Assembly (NCBI GenBank): GCA_964388155.1
Contig: CAYLYH010000001.1
Location: forward strand, 87,610-151,609
DNA: 64,000 nt
Reading direction: 5' to 3'
DNA from: JACNKV01 sp964388155
Lineage (GTDB): Bacteria; Fidelibacterota; Marinisomatia; Marinisomatales; JACNKV01
Shown: in pieces, positions 27,301 through 34,859 of the stretch
Layout: each line of letters starts with the position of its first letter
Position numbering within the stretch: position 1 is the stretch's first letter
Made by a program: the position numbers and the translations under genes
Notes under the pieces: model-generated
What the model saw: the letters and a program-made list of their open reading frames with translations, nothing else
What the model was told of the DNA's origin: nothing
Database searches by the model: none

Positions 27301-27836
27301 TCTTGCACGCTGCGAAGTTCTTCTAAATCCCAGCCACCTGTTGGATTCCCGTCTTTGTCGCGGCCTTCCAATGTGTACCAGAAGATCTGCCCTAACGCTG
27401 TGGCATCTGGACCTAAAGCCGGCGAAACACCAGTAGGTACCGTCCCGCCCGGCAGAGAATTGAGTTTCTCCAAAATACGTGAACGTGACCAGTAAAAATC
27501 CACTTTCTCATTGAAAATGACATAAATTGTGGAAAATCCGAACATTGAATATGAGCGGATGGTTTTCACGTTTGGTATTCCCAACAACGCGGTCGTCATG
27601 GGATATGTAATTTGGTCTTCGATATCCTGCGGACTTCTTCCCGGCCACTTTGTAAAAACAATTTGCTGGTTTTCACCGATATCCGGGATGGCATCGACCG
27701 GCACCGGGTCTCGCGGTAAGTCGCCGAGGTTCCAATCGAATGGCGCAACCATGATACCCCATACCACAGCTGCGATGAGAAGAATCGCTACGATTAAAGA
27801 ATTATCGAGAAAGTATCGTATTATTTTATTTAACAT
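24309..27836 (-). CDS. cusA: CusA/CzcA-type heavy-metal RND efflux pump
   Basis: 1175-residue inner-membrane proton-driven pump. RND hallmarks: N-terminal TM, long periplasmic loop with FTKWPGRSPQDIEDQITYPMTTALLGIPNVKTIRS, GIAIAIGTIVDMGIVVTENILKHLEKA in TM4 (carrying the proton-relay acid), second periplasmic loop with MPPLDEGSFLYMPTTMPHAG, and C-terminal GIATDDGVIISTYLEQQF. CusA-like features include QIFWYTLEGRD and ARLVMLQSGMRAPMGIKIKGP, the latter carrying one of the methionines used in Cu(I)/Ag(I) transport; another Met sits in IGGMPI. The position of a third E. coli triad Met (GPSMLKTEN-like) reads GPQVIKSED here. Metal choice is Cu/Ag most likely, not proven. Confidence 0.92.
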   Translation of the reverse strand: MLNKIIRYFLDNSLIVAILLIAAVVWGIMVAPFDWNLGDLPRDPVPVDAIPDIGENQQIVFTKWPGRSPQDIEDQITYPMTTALLGIPNVKTIRSYSMFGFSTIYVIFNEKVDFYWSRSRILEKLNSLPGGTVPTGVSPALGPDATALGQIFWYTLEGRDKDGNPTGGWDLEELRSVQDWTVRYALQSADGVSEVASIGGFQKEYQIDVDPMAMREHGIQLTEVFNAVRQSNLDVGARTVEINRVEYMVRGLGFIKSLEDIEFTVVKTLDNIPIYIKDIAQVTLGPALRRGVLDKEGAEAVGGVVVARYGENPLATIKNVKDKIREIAPGLPKKTLADGTLSQVTVVPFYDRTGLIYETLNTLNHALRDEILITIVVILVMVMHFRTSLLISGMLPLTVLMVFIGMKLFKVEANIVALSGIAIAIGTIVDMGIVVTENILKHLEKAKEATKDIIFKAVSEVGGAVLTAVSTTVISFLPVFTMIGAEGKLFKPLAYTKTFALIASIIIALCILPVMAYLLLGKKKKRFNIEIAVFKRIPWLGNGIVVLMVVIILSSTWSPLGLEKVFFLNFLFAGFLIALIMSAITGFTKIYPTILRWALDHKRKALSLPALVITFGLVVWLGFGSIFSWMPEFIRSTRPFTAMSHTFPGFGKEFMPPLDEGSFLYMPTTMPHAGMEETIDVLQLLDKALYSVPEVESVVGKIGRVDSPLDPAPLSMVETIIAYKSEYGLDKNGIRVRQWREHIRSADDIWDELVKVAQIPGTTSAPKLQPISARLVMLQSGMRAPMGIKIKGPDLSTIDAFGLELEKHLKNVPGVKSDMVFADRIVGKPYLEIDIDRRAIARYGIPLQRVQHAIEVAIGGMPITTTVEGRERYPVRVRYLRDYRSNMESLDRILIPGQGGVQIPLGQLSTINYVRGPQVIKSEDTFLVGYVLFDKLSEWAEVDVVEEAQSYFNLLIDNGTLNVPAGVSFTFAGSYENQIRASKKLAVVLPVALVLIFLILYFHFKSASTTLIVFSGIFVAWSGGFVMLWLYGQDWFLNLSLFGENIRDLFRMHPVNMSVAVWVGFLALFGIATDDGVIISTYLEQQFDEENPTTINAIREATVKAGMRRIRPAMMTTATTLLALMPILTSTGRGADVMIPMAIPSFGGMVFAIMTTFVVPIIYAMVKERELNRTQ

Positions 27837-27853
27837 TGAGTCAACTCCAGAAA

Positions 27854-27910
27854 GGGGTTAAAACCCCAATTTCGTTGGTTTATCCACAATCCCCGCCCTA
27901 AAGGACGGGG
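27854..27910. repeat. Two short hairpins upstream of cusA
   Basis: The first is GGGGTT-AA-AACCCC at 27854-27867, the second CCCCGCCC-TAAA-GGACGGGG at 27891-27910 with one mismatch. Both lie in the cusB-cusA spacer, which is exceptionally GC-palindromic for this AT-rich window. They may be intragenomic repeats or transcript-stability elements. Confidence 0.55.
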
Positions 27911-27956
27911 TAAGTAATTAATCGTATCTCTAATAATTTCTGCAATTACCCCATCC

Positions 27957-28003
27957 TTCCCGCCTGCCTTCTTTACTAATTTCAAAATATGGCGGGCAGG
28001 TAG
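27957..28003. repeat. REP-like palindrome, unit 1
   Basis: Left arm TTCCCGCCTGCC at 27957-27968, right arm GGCGGGCAGGTAG at 27991-28003; flanks CCCCATCC and GGGTGGGG extend the pairing. It shares GGCGGGCAGGTAG and TTCCCGCCTGC with unit 2, 30 bp away, so it is a dispersed repeat and not a private terminator. Confidence 0.65.
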
Positions 28004-28034
28004 GGTGGGGTATAAAGTTCGATAAACGATGGGC

Positions 28035-28069
28035 TTCCCGCCTGCGCCAAATCTTTGGCGGGCAGGTAG
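28035..28069. repeat. REP-like palindrome, unit 2
   Basis: TTCCCGCCTGC (from 28035) and GGCGGGCAGGTAG (28057-28069) bracket GCCAAA-TC-TTTGGC, giving a compact hairpin, with GGGC/GCCC closing outside. The same 10-mer CCTGCCCGCC recurs at 63444-63453. Located in the 295-bp cusB-cusA spacer, where no protein-coding sequence is convincing. Confidence 0.65.
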
Positions 28070-28131
28070 CCCAACATGATCTTTTCTGAGTAGACTCATG
28101 TATCCTGATTTTTTTGATAGCATTGACACAG

Positions 28132-29925
28132 TCATTGCACTCCATAGGTTTTCTGTAATTTTATGTTTATTTGATCAATATCAAGTTCAATTTTATCCAA
28201 AACATCTCTTTTAAGTGGAACATGGTGAAGATGCTGCAAAGCTTGAATGATGCTCTCATAATAAGAATCAATGGATTCCAACCGATTCTTTGACTTCATT
28301 TTTTCTGATATAAATCCAACCGCTGTTAATGCTTCTTTCGCCTTGACTGTATTTCCTTTTTCAAAGGCAGACTTCGCCATTGAGAATGCTTCGAGTAGCG
28401 GTTCTATATTCATCTCATCTCGCTTAGGATGTGTTTTTCCGTTTTCCATTTTTCCACCATGATTATGCCCCGCCCCCGACGAACCGCCCTTTGGATTCAT
28501 CATACTTAGCTTGGCGGCAATTTGCATCGCGCTGTCAATCTTGAAATTCCCCCGAACAACGACCTGCTCACCTTCACTGAGTCCGGATTTCACGATGTAG
28601 TGTTCTCCTACCCGCTGACCTAAAACAACCTCACGTCCTTTAAAAATAGGTTCATCGCCGGGTAGTCTAACATACACAATTGCACGTTCACCGGTTCTAA
28701 GAACCGCTGTCGCCGGAATTAACAGACTCTCGTGTTGATGATCTGCTGTGTTGACAATCCCTAGTGATTCTGATTTCACTAAATCCATTCCGCATACATC
28801 ACAGATTCCTTGATGATTATTAACAATCTCAGGATGCATAGGACAAATCCACTTCCCTGCTAACTCCGGATTAATGACTTTTCCGTTTCCGTCTATGACT
28901 GCATGTATATTTCCATGGACAAACATTCCGGGTTTTAACAATCCATTTGAATTTGACACATTTATCCTCACCTTTACCGTTCGGGTTTTTTCATTCAGAA
29001 TCGGATCGATAAAGGAAATTCTACCTTCAAATATCGTTCCGGGAAGTGATTCGGTGCTAAAAGTGACTGTTTGACCAAATGCCAACCACGGGATGTCACG
29101 CTCATACGCTTCTAATATCACCCAAACGCGACTCAAATCTGCAATGGTGTAAATCGTTGTGCCCGTTTTAACATAAGCACCTTCTACCCCATTCTTATTA
29201 ATGACAACTCCCGTCATCGGGCTATAGACTGTAACGATATTAGATGGCTTATCCATGGTTTCTATCGCTTGAATTTGCTCATCCATTAATCCCATTAATC
29301 TTAATTTTTCTCGTGTGGCTTCCAGGGTTGTTTCCGCGGTTCGTAGAATTAACGAAGATTGACTTCTGTTACTATCCATCAGTTTCCGGGCTTGAATTAA
29401 TTCTTCCTGCGCAGAATATAATTCGGGGCTATAAAGTTCTACCATGTGGTCACCTTTATTCACCGTAATTCCCGTGTAATCAACGAACATTCGTTCAAGT
29501 CGTCCGGGAAACCAAGCTGTGATGTTACTGATGCGCGTTTCATCCGTAACAACTTTCCCTGATAGACGGATATTCATTTTAGCTGTTCCGTAGTGAACAG
29601 GGACCGTAGTAATCTCGGCCAATTTTACAGCATCTTTCGAAAGTGATAACTGATTGGAACTCAATCCGTCGGAATCGGATACCAATGGAATTAAATCCAT
29701 AAAACAAATGGGACATTGCCCCGGTTCAGGCAACCGAACGTTTGGGTGCATCGAGCATGTCCAAATTTCTGCTTCGATTTGAACGGTAGTTTGTCCGTGG
29801 TTGGAATGATTAACCACCGGACTTGAAATCCACCATCCCAAAAGAAACGCCGAAACGATAAAGGTCACGCTGACAGTATTTAACGATTGGATGATTGTTT
29901 TTATTTTCTTGAAATATTTTTTCAT
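28132..29925 (-). CDS. cusB: CusB-type RND periplasmic adaptor with two heavy-metal-binding domains
   Basis: 597 residues linking the RND pump to the outer-membrane channel. Order: N-terminal membrane anchor (about 17-33), HMBD 1 (about 54-81; IWTCSMHPNVRLPEPGQCPICFMDL), barrel/lipoyl/hairpin segments of the membrane fusion protein (MVELYSPELYSAQEELIQARKLMDS, SPMTGVVINKNGVEGAYVKTGTTIY), an unusual second HMBD inserted near 358-387 (WICPMHPEIVNNHQGICDVCGMDLV), a membrane-proximal barrel (LIPATAVLRTGERAIVYV), and a 100-residue helical C-terminal tail after a His/Gly-rich linker (GAGHNHGGKM). Two metal-binding modules suggest direct metal delivery. It overlaps nothing; cusC is 1 bp upstream. Confidence 0.9.
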   Translation of the reverse strand: MKKYFKKIKTIIQSLNTVSVTFIVSAFLLGWWISSPVVNHSNHGQTTVQIEAEIWTCSMHPNVRLPEPGQCPICFMDLIPLVSDSDGLSSNQLSLSKDAVKLAEITTVPVHYGTAKMNIRLSGKVVTDETRISNITAWFPGRLERMFVDYTGITVNKGDHMVELYSPELYSAQEELIQARKLMDSNRSQSSLILRTAETTLEATREKLRLMGLMDEQIQAIETMDKPSNIVTVYSPMTGVVINKNGVEGAYVKTGTTIYTIADLSRVWVILEAYERDIPWLAFGQTVTFSTESLPGTIFEGRISFIDPILNEKTRTVKVRINVSNSNGLLKPGMFVHGNIHAVIDGNGKVINPELAGKWICPMHPEIVNNHQGICDVCGMDLVKSESLGIVNTADHQHESLLIPATAVLRTGERAIVYVRLPGDEPIFKGREVVLGQRVGEHYIVKSGLSEGEQVVVRGNFKIDSAMQIAAKLSMMNPKGGSSGAGHNHGGKMENGKTHPKRDEMNIEPLLEAFSMAKSAFEKGNTVKAKEALTAVGFISEKMKSKNRLESIDSYYESIIQALQHLHHVPLKRDVLDKIELDIDQINIKLQKTYGVQ

Positions 29926-29926
29926 G

Positions 29927-31276
29927 TCACTTTCCTTTTTCGATGGTTCCGGTTAGTGTATTCAATTTTGACATAGATTTGAGATAACTCACCAAGGCTT
30001 GTTCATAATTCAGTGTAAATATCAAATGCCGACGCTGAGCATCTATAAGAGTTAATAAATCAACTTTATCTGCTATATAGGCTTTTTCCGAAACGCTCAG
30101 AGATTCCAGACTTTTCGGGATCAGCGATTTCTTATACAACTGTACTCTGCGCTCAGCATCCTCTAATTCAAAGATTGTTGTTTCAATATCGACGGCTAAC
30201 TGATTTTTTACCGATTCAACGTGATATGTTGCGGCATCCAGTTCTAATTTTGCGGATTGAATAGACTTTTTTGTTTTTCCAAACCAAATTGGCAAATCGA
30301 TGGCGACCTTAAAGAGGAGTGGATCCTTTCCACTTTCGGCACTGCCGACTTTGCTGCCGGTCCCAATATAGTCCATCCCAATTCCAATATCCGGATACCA
30401 ATTCAACTTCGTTCGTTTCAATGTTTTGCTGTTCATGTTTATCCCTTGCTCAGCAGATAGCACCATCGGGTTATCTTTTTCCGCTAAACGAAAGACATCA
30501 TCCGAAAAATACTCATTCGGAATAAAATCTAAAGAATCCGGGACAACGATATTCTGCAACTCCGGATCATTCAATAACGATCGAAAATTTTCTAATATCG
30601 GGAGTTGTTTTGCTTCGAGTGATTCCAGTTTGTCTTTTAATTGAATTCGTTCAATTTGCGTTTTGATTAAATCAGGGTGCCCCGCACGAGCCGTCATATA
30701 TTTACTCCGAACAACCGTTTCCCAATTCAGAACTAAATCATAATTTTGCCGGGTTATGAAAATAGCTCGTGTCAAATAATAATAATCATACCACGTTGAT
30801 TTTACTGCGTGAATAATTGCCAAGCGTTTCGCCTGAAGTTGCTGAAACAGAATCTCCGCTCTTGCGGATTGGATTTCGCCTTGAGTTTTTCGTTTTCCAA
30901 ACCATGGAAACTTTTGCAAAACCCCAATTTTGTATTCCTGAGGACCGATAGCGGTTTCGACATTCTCAAGGAAATAGCCAAAACTGAGTGTTGGGTTTGG
31001 CAACCCCTTTGCAACGGAAATTCTTTCCTCAGCAGCCTTCCAACGTTTAAACGCCGTGTGGATATCCACATTATTTTTTTGGGCAATATGAAGGTAGGCA
31101 TTTAACATGAGCGTCTTCTGGGAGTTTGATCCCATGGTGGGAGCAAATCCGATGGTAAACACGATGACGAGTGTTAAAATATTTTGTTTAACTTGCGCAG
31201 AATATTTACGCATATTTCTCCTTGTTGTTTTAATTGTGAAACACAAATTTGAACCCGCACGGACGCACGAATCCAA
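29927..31276 (-). CDS. cusC: TolC/CusC-type outer membrane efflux channel
   Basis: 449-residue outer-membrane factor of the tripartite efflux pump. Residues 1-50 carry a signal region (QNILTLVIVFTIGFAPTMGS); a start at a downstream Met (MRKYSAQVKQ, residue 22) would give a more normal signal peptide. The mature chain shows the duplicated OEP pattern of long amphipathic helices (AKGLPNPTLSFGYFLENVETAIGPQEYKIGVLQKFPWFGKRKTQGEIQSARAEIL... and KLNWYPDIGIGMDYIGTG...). No lipobox cysteine is visible. First structural gene of the CusCBA unit, whose products span both membranes. Confidence 0.88.
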   Translation of the reverse strand: MDSCVRAGSNLCFTIKTTRRNMRKYSAQVKQNILTLVIVFTIGFAPTMGSNSQKTLMLNAYLHIAQKNNVDIHTAFKRWKAAEERISVAKGLPNPTLSFGYFLENVETAIGPQEYKIGVLQKFPWFGKRKTQGEIQSARAEILFQQLQAKRLAIIHAVKSTWYDYYYLTRAIFITRQNYDLVLNWETVVRSKYMTARAGHPDLIKTQIERIQLKDKLESLEAKQLPILENFRSLLNDPELQNIVVPDSLDFIPNEYFSDDVFRLAEKDNPMVLSAEQGINMNSKTLKRTKLNWYPDIGIGMDYIGTGSKVGSAESGKDPLLFKVAIDLPIWFGKTKKSIQSAKLELDAATYHVESVKNQLAVDIETTIFELEDAERRVQLYKKSLIPKSLESLSVSEKAYIADKVDLLTLIDAQRRHLIFTLNYEQALVSYLKSMSKLNTLTGTIEKGK

Positions 31277-31313
31277 TCAATGGGAATTAACCCATTTTAA
31301 TCAAAGGAGTTTT

Positions 31314-31697
31314 CTATATTCGAAGGGGTGTGAAAAAAGAAGGGGGTGGTTCAGGGGGGTGAGATATTTCTACAACGTGTGTAGATTTATCTTGATCATC
31401 AATCTCCGGTTCTATATGTACAATTTCATCAGTCGTAAAGTCGATTACATTCTCAAACTGAGAAACCGGAGCGGATAATATGGGAATAAACAGCGTTGCG
31501 TTGCTGCATTCACTCATTGCCATTGAGCAAGATTCATCCATAGATATATCCATTATGCAGCAAGAGTTTTCACCGTTTTCGCAACATGGATTGTCACAAT
31601 CATGGACTTGAATTAACGGCATTGCCGACATACTTACCATGAATGTCACAAATGTGATGGATATGAATTGTTTTACCATACACATAATATTACACAT
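31314..31697 (-). CDS. Small exported Cys-rich protein at head of efflux operon
   Basis: 127 residues. A signal-like segment (MVKQFISITFVTFMVSMSAMPLIQ, after an alternative Met at residue 7, start 31679) precedes a cluster CDNPCCENGENSCCIMDISMDESCSMAMSEC rich in Cys and Met, then an acidic linker and a proline-rich C-terminal end PPEPPPSFFTPLRI. Short exported proteins with Cys/Met clusters and a PPPxFFTP-like end are common beside heavy-metal RND operons. Likely metal-sensing or -binding; no biochemical role can be assigned. It is 37 bp upstream of cusC. Confidence 0.65.
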   Translation of the reverse strand: MCNIMCMVKQFISITFVTFMVSMSAMPLIQVHDCDNPCCENGENSCCIMDISMDESCSMAMSECSNATLFIPILSAPVSQFENVIDFTTDEIVHIEPEIDDQDKSTHVVEISHPPEPPPSFFTPLRI

Positions 31698-31733
31698 AGG
31701 TTAGAATAAGTTCCTAATTATTTTAATTCTACC

Positions 31734-32267
31734 TTATTTGACCAATTTTATTAACTGTCGGAAGGTCTCTCCTTCTGCGATTTCCTGAAGTTCAAAAAGA
31801 ATGCTCTCTACGCTGGTTTGAGATCCGCCTGCTAAAAGAATTCCATCCAGCCCAATTTGTTTGTTAAACTCAGTCCGAGACGAAACAGCATCAGCAACGA
31901 CGGCAACATCATAATTTTCAAGCAAATCTTTCGCTGTCTGCAATACGCAAACATGCGTTTCAATTCCCGCGAGCAAAATATGGTGAGGTTTCAATGCTTC
32001 CAACTTCTTCATAAATACCTCATCACGGGCACAGCTAAACATATTTTTTATTATAGGTTCGCCCTTCAATAATTTGGAAATGTCTGGTATCGTCGGACCT
32101 AACTTGTCGGGAGTTTGTTCTGTCCATAGGATAGAAATACCCAAAAGATGTGCGCCATTTATAAGAATTTTCAGATTCCGGATAAAGTTTTCACTATCCT
32201 GTACAATTTTAGCGAGTTTTCCTTGAACATCGATGACAACAAGGACGGTATGATTTTTACATGGCAT
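31734..32267 (-). CDS. Isochorismatase-family cysteine hydrolase
   Basis: 177-residue single-domain hydrolase. The catalytic triad can be placed: Asp in VVIDVQGKLA (near 13), Lys in KLGPTIPDISKLLKGEPIIKNMFSC region (near 76), and the nucleophile Cys in LLAGIETHVCVLQTA (near 107). Closest by motif to the YcaC/hydrolase group acting on amides or carbamoyl compounds; actual substrate is unknown. It is 3 bp downstream of the 2H phosphoesterase, so they are co-transcribed, but the two have no known shared pathway. Confidence 0.85.
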   Translation of the reverse strand: MPCKNHTVLVVIDVQGKLAKIVQDSENFIRNLKILINGAHLLGISILWTEQTPDKLGPTIPDISKLLKGEPIIKNMFSCARDEVFMKKLEALKPHHILLAGIETHVCVLQTAKDLLENYDVAVVADAVSSRTEFNKQIGLDGILLAGGSQTSVESILFELQEIAEGETFRQLIKLVK

Positions 32268-32269
32268 TT

Positions 32270-32764
32270 TTACCTCAATTTTTTTTCATAGATTAGCGAC
32301 CAACTTTCGACATCTTTGCCGGTCTTAACAATTTGAAGACCACCTAACATATAGTTTGTCTTCAACGTTAATTGGTTGATGAGCTTTTGTTTATCATCTG
32401 TACCCATAATTTTGTAGATCAGACTGATATGAGGGTTGAAATTATATTTGGTATCCGAATGAAATATTTTTTCAATTTCGTCATTAACCCGGTTTAACTC
32501 TCTCGTTTGTTTAATTTGTAAAAAGAGAGTTTTCCATAATAAAGACGAATACTGTAAAGACTTAATTTTGATTGGGATTTTCTTTACATGTTTCAACATT
32601 CGATTAAGTTCTGAAATGTGATTTTGAGACACGTCATAAATTCCGCTGTAAACCGTCAAATGCGGTGAGAATATTGGAGACTGATATCGTTCACCTAACT
32701 GTTGAATTATTTTCTTCAGATAATGCGTATCCTCTTGTCCGGGTGTTAACCATACTGAGTACAT
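32270..32764 (-). CDS. 2H phosphoesterase (LigT/cyclic phosphodiesterase-like)
   Basis: 164 residues with the two catalytic H-x-(S/T)-x motifs, HLTVYSG (near 40) and HISLIYK (near 128), in two symmetric lobes, characteristic of 2'-5' RNA ligase/cyclic nucleotide phosphodiesterases. This differs in sequence from the ThpR protein at 57.2-57.8 kb, so the window encodes two 2H enzymes. Substrate (RNA 2',3'-cyclic phosphate, ADP-ribose cyclic phosphate, or nucleotide-like signal) cannot be decided. Confidence 0.8.
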   Translation of the reverse strand: MYSVWLTPGQEDTHYLKKIIQQLGERYQSPIFSPHLTVYSGIYDVSQNHISELNRMLKHVKKIPIKIKSLQYSSLLWKTLFLQIKQTRELNRVNDEIEKIFHSDTKYNFNPHISLIYKIMGTDDKQKLINQLTLKTNYMLGGLQIVKTGKDVESWSLIYEKKLR

Positions 32765-32992
32765 AGATAAAGTTAATCATTTTAACCAGAATAATTCCCC
32801 AAAAATAATATCCCGTAAATGGCGCGGGCTGTGAACGCACAGGATTGATAATATCAGCAAATTAACTAGTGAAAACAGTACAGGATAATATGATCTTTTT
32901 ATTCTCTTGATTCGTAAGTCATGACCGTTATATTTTCTCTCGATTAATCTGCATGGTGAATCGCTTTTAGATCATTAATAATTGGTGTATCT

Positions 32993-33202
32993 CTCTACAC
33001 GTGGCGGCTGTTTTCAAAGGTCTTTTCTGATCCTATCTCACTCCTTTTGGTTGCCTACAAAAGAATCGTGGATAGAAAAGTTTCCTTTCTATCCTTTGAA
33101 AATGAGAATCTCTCATGCATTTACGTATGGATTATTCCATGATATTTACATAGCCCGTCCGTGTAGGGTACCTGCCATTAAAACAGTTTCTGTTTATTTT
33201 TT
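32993..33202 (+). ncRNA. Candidate structured RNA with 3' terminator (6S-like size)
   Basis: No protein-coding ORF explains 32765-33264. CTCTACACG at 32993-33001 pairs with CGTGTAGGG at 33160-33168, and the stem continues inward (GGCGG with CCGTC, then CTGT with ACATAG, with small bulges). Inside are TTTTCAAA (33011-33018) facing TTTGAAAA, a 9-bp hairpin GGATAGAAA/TTTCTATCC (33070-33094), and two small hairpins TGAGA-ATC-TCTCA and ATGGA-TTAT-TCCAT. At 33181-33202 AAACAG-TTT-CTGTTT followed by ATTTTTT looks like an intrinsic terminator. Length of about 200 nt and rod shape are compatible with 6S RNA, but I could not match known 6S sequence; a leader of the Rrf2 gene is the alternative. Confidence 0.5.
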
Positions 33203-33264
33203 CATTCAATCTTGACACACCATTATATTAAGTGGTAGGTTTACAGCAAATAAAGGATAACATA

Positions 33265-33726
33265 ATGCTATACTCAAAATCAGCAGAATACGCTATTCAA
33301 GCCATGATTTATCTGGCAGAGAAGAATTCACCCAAACCAACGATGGTCAGTGAAATCGCTGAGGCGTATGCCATACCACAACAATTTCTTGCAAAAATTG
33401 CGCAAATTTTAAGTAAACATCAACTTCTGATTGCTATTCGTGGAAGAAATGGCGGTGTCAGACTTGGCAGACCGGCAAACGAAATATTCCTGGATCAAAT
33501 TGTATATGTAGTAGATGGACCTCAACAACCCGAAGCACGGTGCGTAATTGGGCTAGATAAATGTTCAGACGAAGCTCCTTGTCCGCTACATCATAAGTGG
33601 AAAGTCATTCGAGAGGATATCCGCGATATGTTGGTCGCAGAAGATTTGGAAACATTAGCAAAAAGAGTTATTGGTAAACGAAAATTGATGAAAGAAGTCG
33701 GATTGGCTGCTTTAGTATCTGATTAG
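33265..33726 (+). CDS. Rrf2 family transcriptional regulator with Fe-S ligand cysteines
   Basis: 153 residues from the ATG at 33265, chosen because AAAGGATAA precedes it and MLYSKSAEYAIQAMIYLA is the standard Rrf2 start. Winged HTH (VSEIAEAYAIPQQFLAKIAQIL, RGRNGGVRLGRPA wing) is followed by three cysteines, C93, C100 and C106, spaced as in IscR/NsrR-type [2Fe-2S] or [4Fe-4S] sensors. Probably an iron-sulfur, redox or NO sensor. Located 60 bp downstream of the candidate structured RNA; TTGACA at 33212 may be part of its promoter. Target genes unknown; the hydrogenase genes are 2.5 kb away. Confidence 0.9.
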   Translation: MLYSKSAEYAIQAMIYLAEKNSPKPTMVSEIAEAYAIPQQFLAKIAQILSKHQLLIAIRGRNGGVRLGRPANEIFLDQIVYVVDGPQQPEARCVIGLDKCSDEAPCPLHHKWKVIREDIRDMLVAEDLETLAKRVIGKRKLMKEVGLAALVSD

Positions 33727-33782
33727 TATAAAAATATCTTTCGCGTAATTTAAACAATTACAGCCCGGAGACTTAATCTTGC

Positions 33783-34820
33783 TTAATATTGGTTCTTTTT
33801 GCGTTCTTTATTATATTTTTCAGATGCGAGTTTTCTCATATCAACGACAGAGTCGTGCTCATCAACGATTTCTACACCCAATAAGGTTTCGATAGCATCC
33901 TCCAGGGTAATGATACCTGTGGTGGTTCCAAATTCATCTGTCACGATAAACATTTGCTGACGTCTTTTGACAAATTCGTCTAAGATAAACGCGACGGAAT
34001 CTTCTTGCTGAACAAAGTAAACCGGTTCATGAAGTTCTTCCATGGTAACATCAAACTGATCTTCCGCTTGTTTGTTCACTAAATCGTATCGGTGAATCAC
34101 GCCGATTACGTCGTCCATATCTTTGTTATATACCGGAATTCTTGAAAAGGCGATTGGTGAATGTTCTTGTATTATTTCCCCAACAGTTTGGTCTTTTTGA
34201 AGTGCAAATACGACATTCCTTGGAGTCAAAACATCTTCAGCAGGAACTTCATTCAGAGTCAGTAAGTTATCTATGATATCACTTTCTTTTTCCAAAATTG
34301 TTCCTTCATGTTCTCCAACTTCTGCCATTGCAATCACCTCTTCTCGAGATACTTTTTGAGGGACTGATCGTTTGTGTATAAGTTTAGAAAAATGTTCCGA
34401 AAAATACACAAACGGGAATGTGATAAAAATGAGACCGCGAATGGTATACGCCGCAACAGATACCAGGGATTTCCAGTAAATTGCACCGATTGTTTTTGGA
34501 ATTATCTCAGAAAATATTAGGATAGATAAGGTCAAAATACCTGACGACAAGGCTACCCATTTATTACCAAATAACATCAACGTCTGTGCTCCAACACCAG
34601 CTGCACCCACCACATTCGCAATAGTATTCAGTGTTAATATCGCTGCCAACGGGCGATTGATATCTTTTTTAAGGTTTTGCATGATATCGCCGCCTAACAT
34701 ATCGGTTTTCGCCATCACCGCAGCGTGTGCATGGGTAACCGATAGAATGATGGATTCGAGAAGTGAACAAAGAAAAGACACCCCCAATGCCAAGAAAAAG
34801 TATAGGAACAGCAGATTCAT
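33783..34820 (-). CDS. CNNM/CorC-type DUF21-CBS membrane protein
   Basis: 345 residues: N-terminal DUF21 transmembrane domain (about 1-190; SIILSVTHAHAAVMAKTDMLGGDIMQNLKKDINRPLAAILTLNTIANVVGAAGVG with the conserved serine/asparagine motif), then a tandem CBS pair (about 200-325; VLTPRNVVFALQ and FIVTDEFGTTTGIITLEDAIETLLGVEIVDE). The C-terminal CorC/HlyC transporter-associated domain is absent, so it is the short form. Related proteins export Mg2+/Co2+ or regulate Na+/Mg2+ exchange. It converges with the Rrf2 gene. Confidence 0.9.
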   Translation of the reverse strand: MNLLFLYFFLALGVSFLCSLLESIILSVTHAHAAVMAKTDMLGGDIMQNLKKDINRPLAAILTLNTIANVVGAAGVGAQTLMLFGNKWVALSSGILTLSILIFSEIIPKTIGAIYWKSLVSVAAYTIRGLIFITFPFVYFSEHFSKLIHKRSVPQKVSREEVIAMAEVGEHEGTILEKESDIIDNLLTLNEVPAEDVLTPRNVVFALQKDQTVGEIIQEHSPIAFSRIPVYNKDMDDVIGVIHRYDLVNKQAEDQFDVTMEELHEPVYFVQQEDSVAFILDEFVKRRQQMFIVTDEFGTTTGIITLEDAIETLLGVEIVDEHDSVVDMRKLASEKYNKERKKNQY

Positions 34821-34859
34821 CTACAAGAATTTACGACTTAAAGAAAGAAATTTTGTACA

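Noticed and set aside
27830..28135. Minus-strand ORF of 101 codons between cusB and cusA
   Set aside because: Its sequence is made of the palindromic repeats (PARQRFGAGGKP from the hairpin), without homology or start signal.
33130..33180. Cobalamin riboswitch suggested by GGGTACCTGCC
   Set aside because: The rest of the cobalamin core (B12 box context, upstream GGGAA/GCCACTG elements) is missing and the downstream gene is an Rrf2 regulator.
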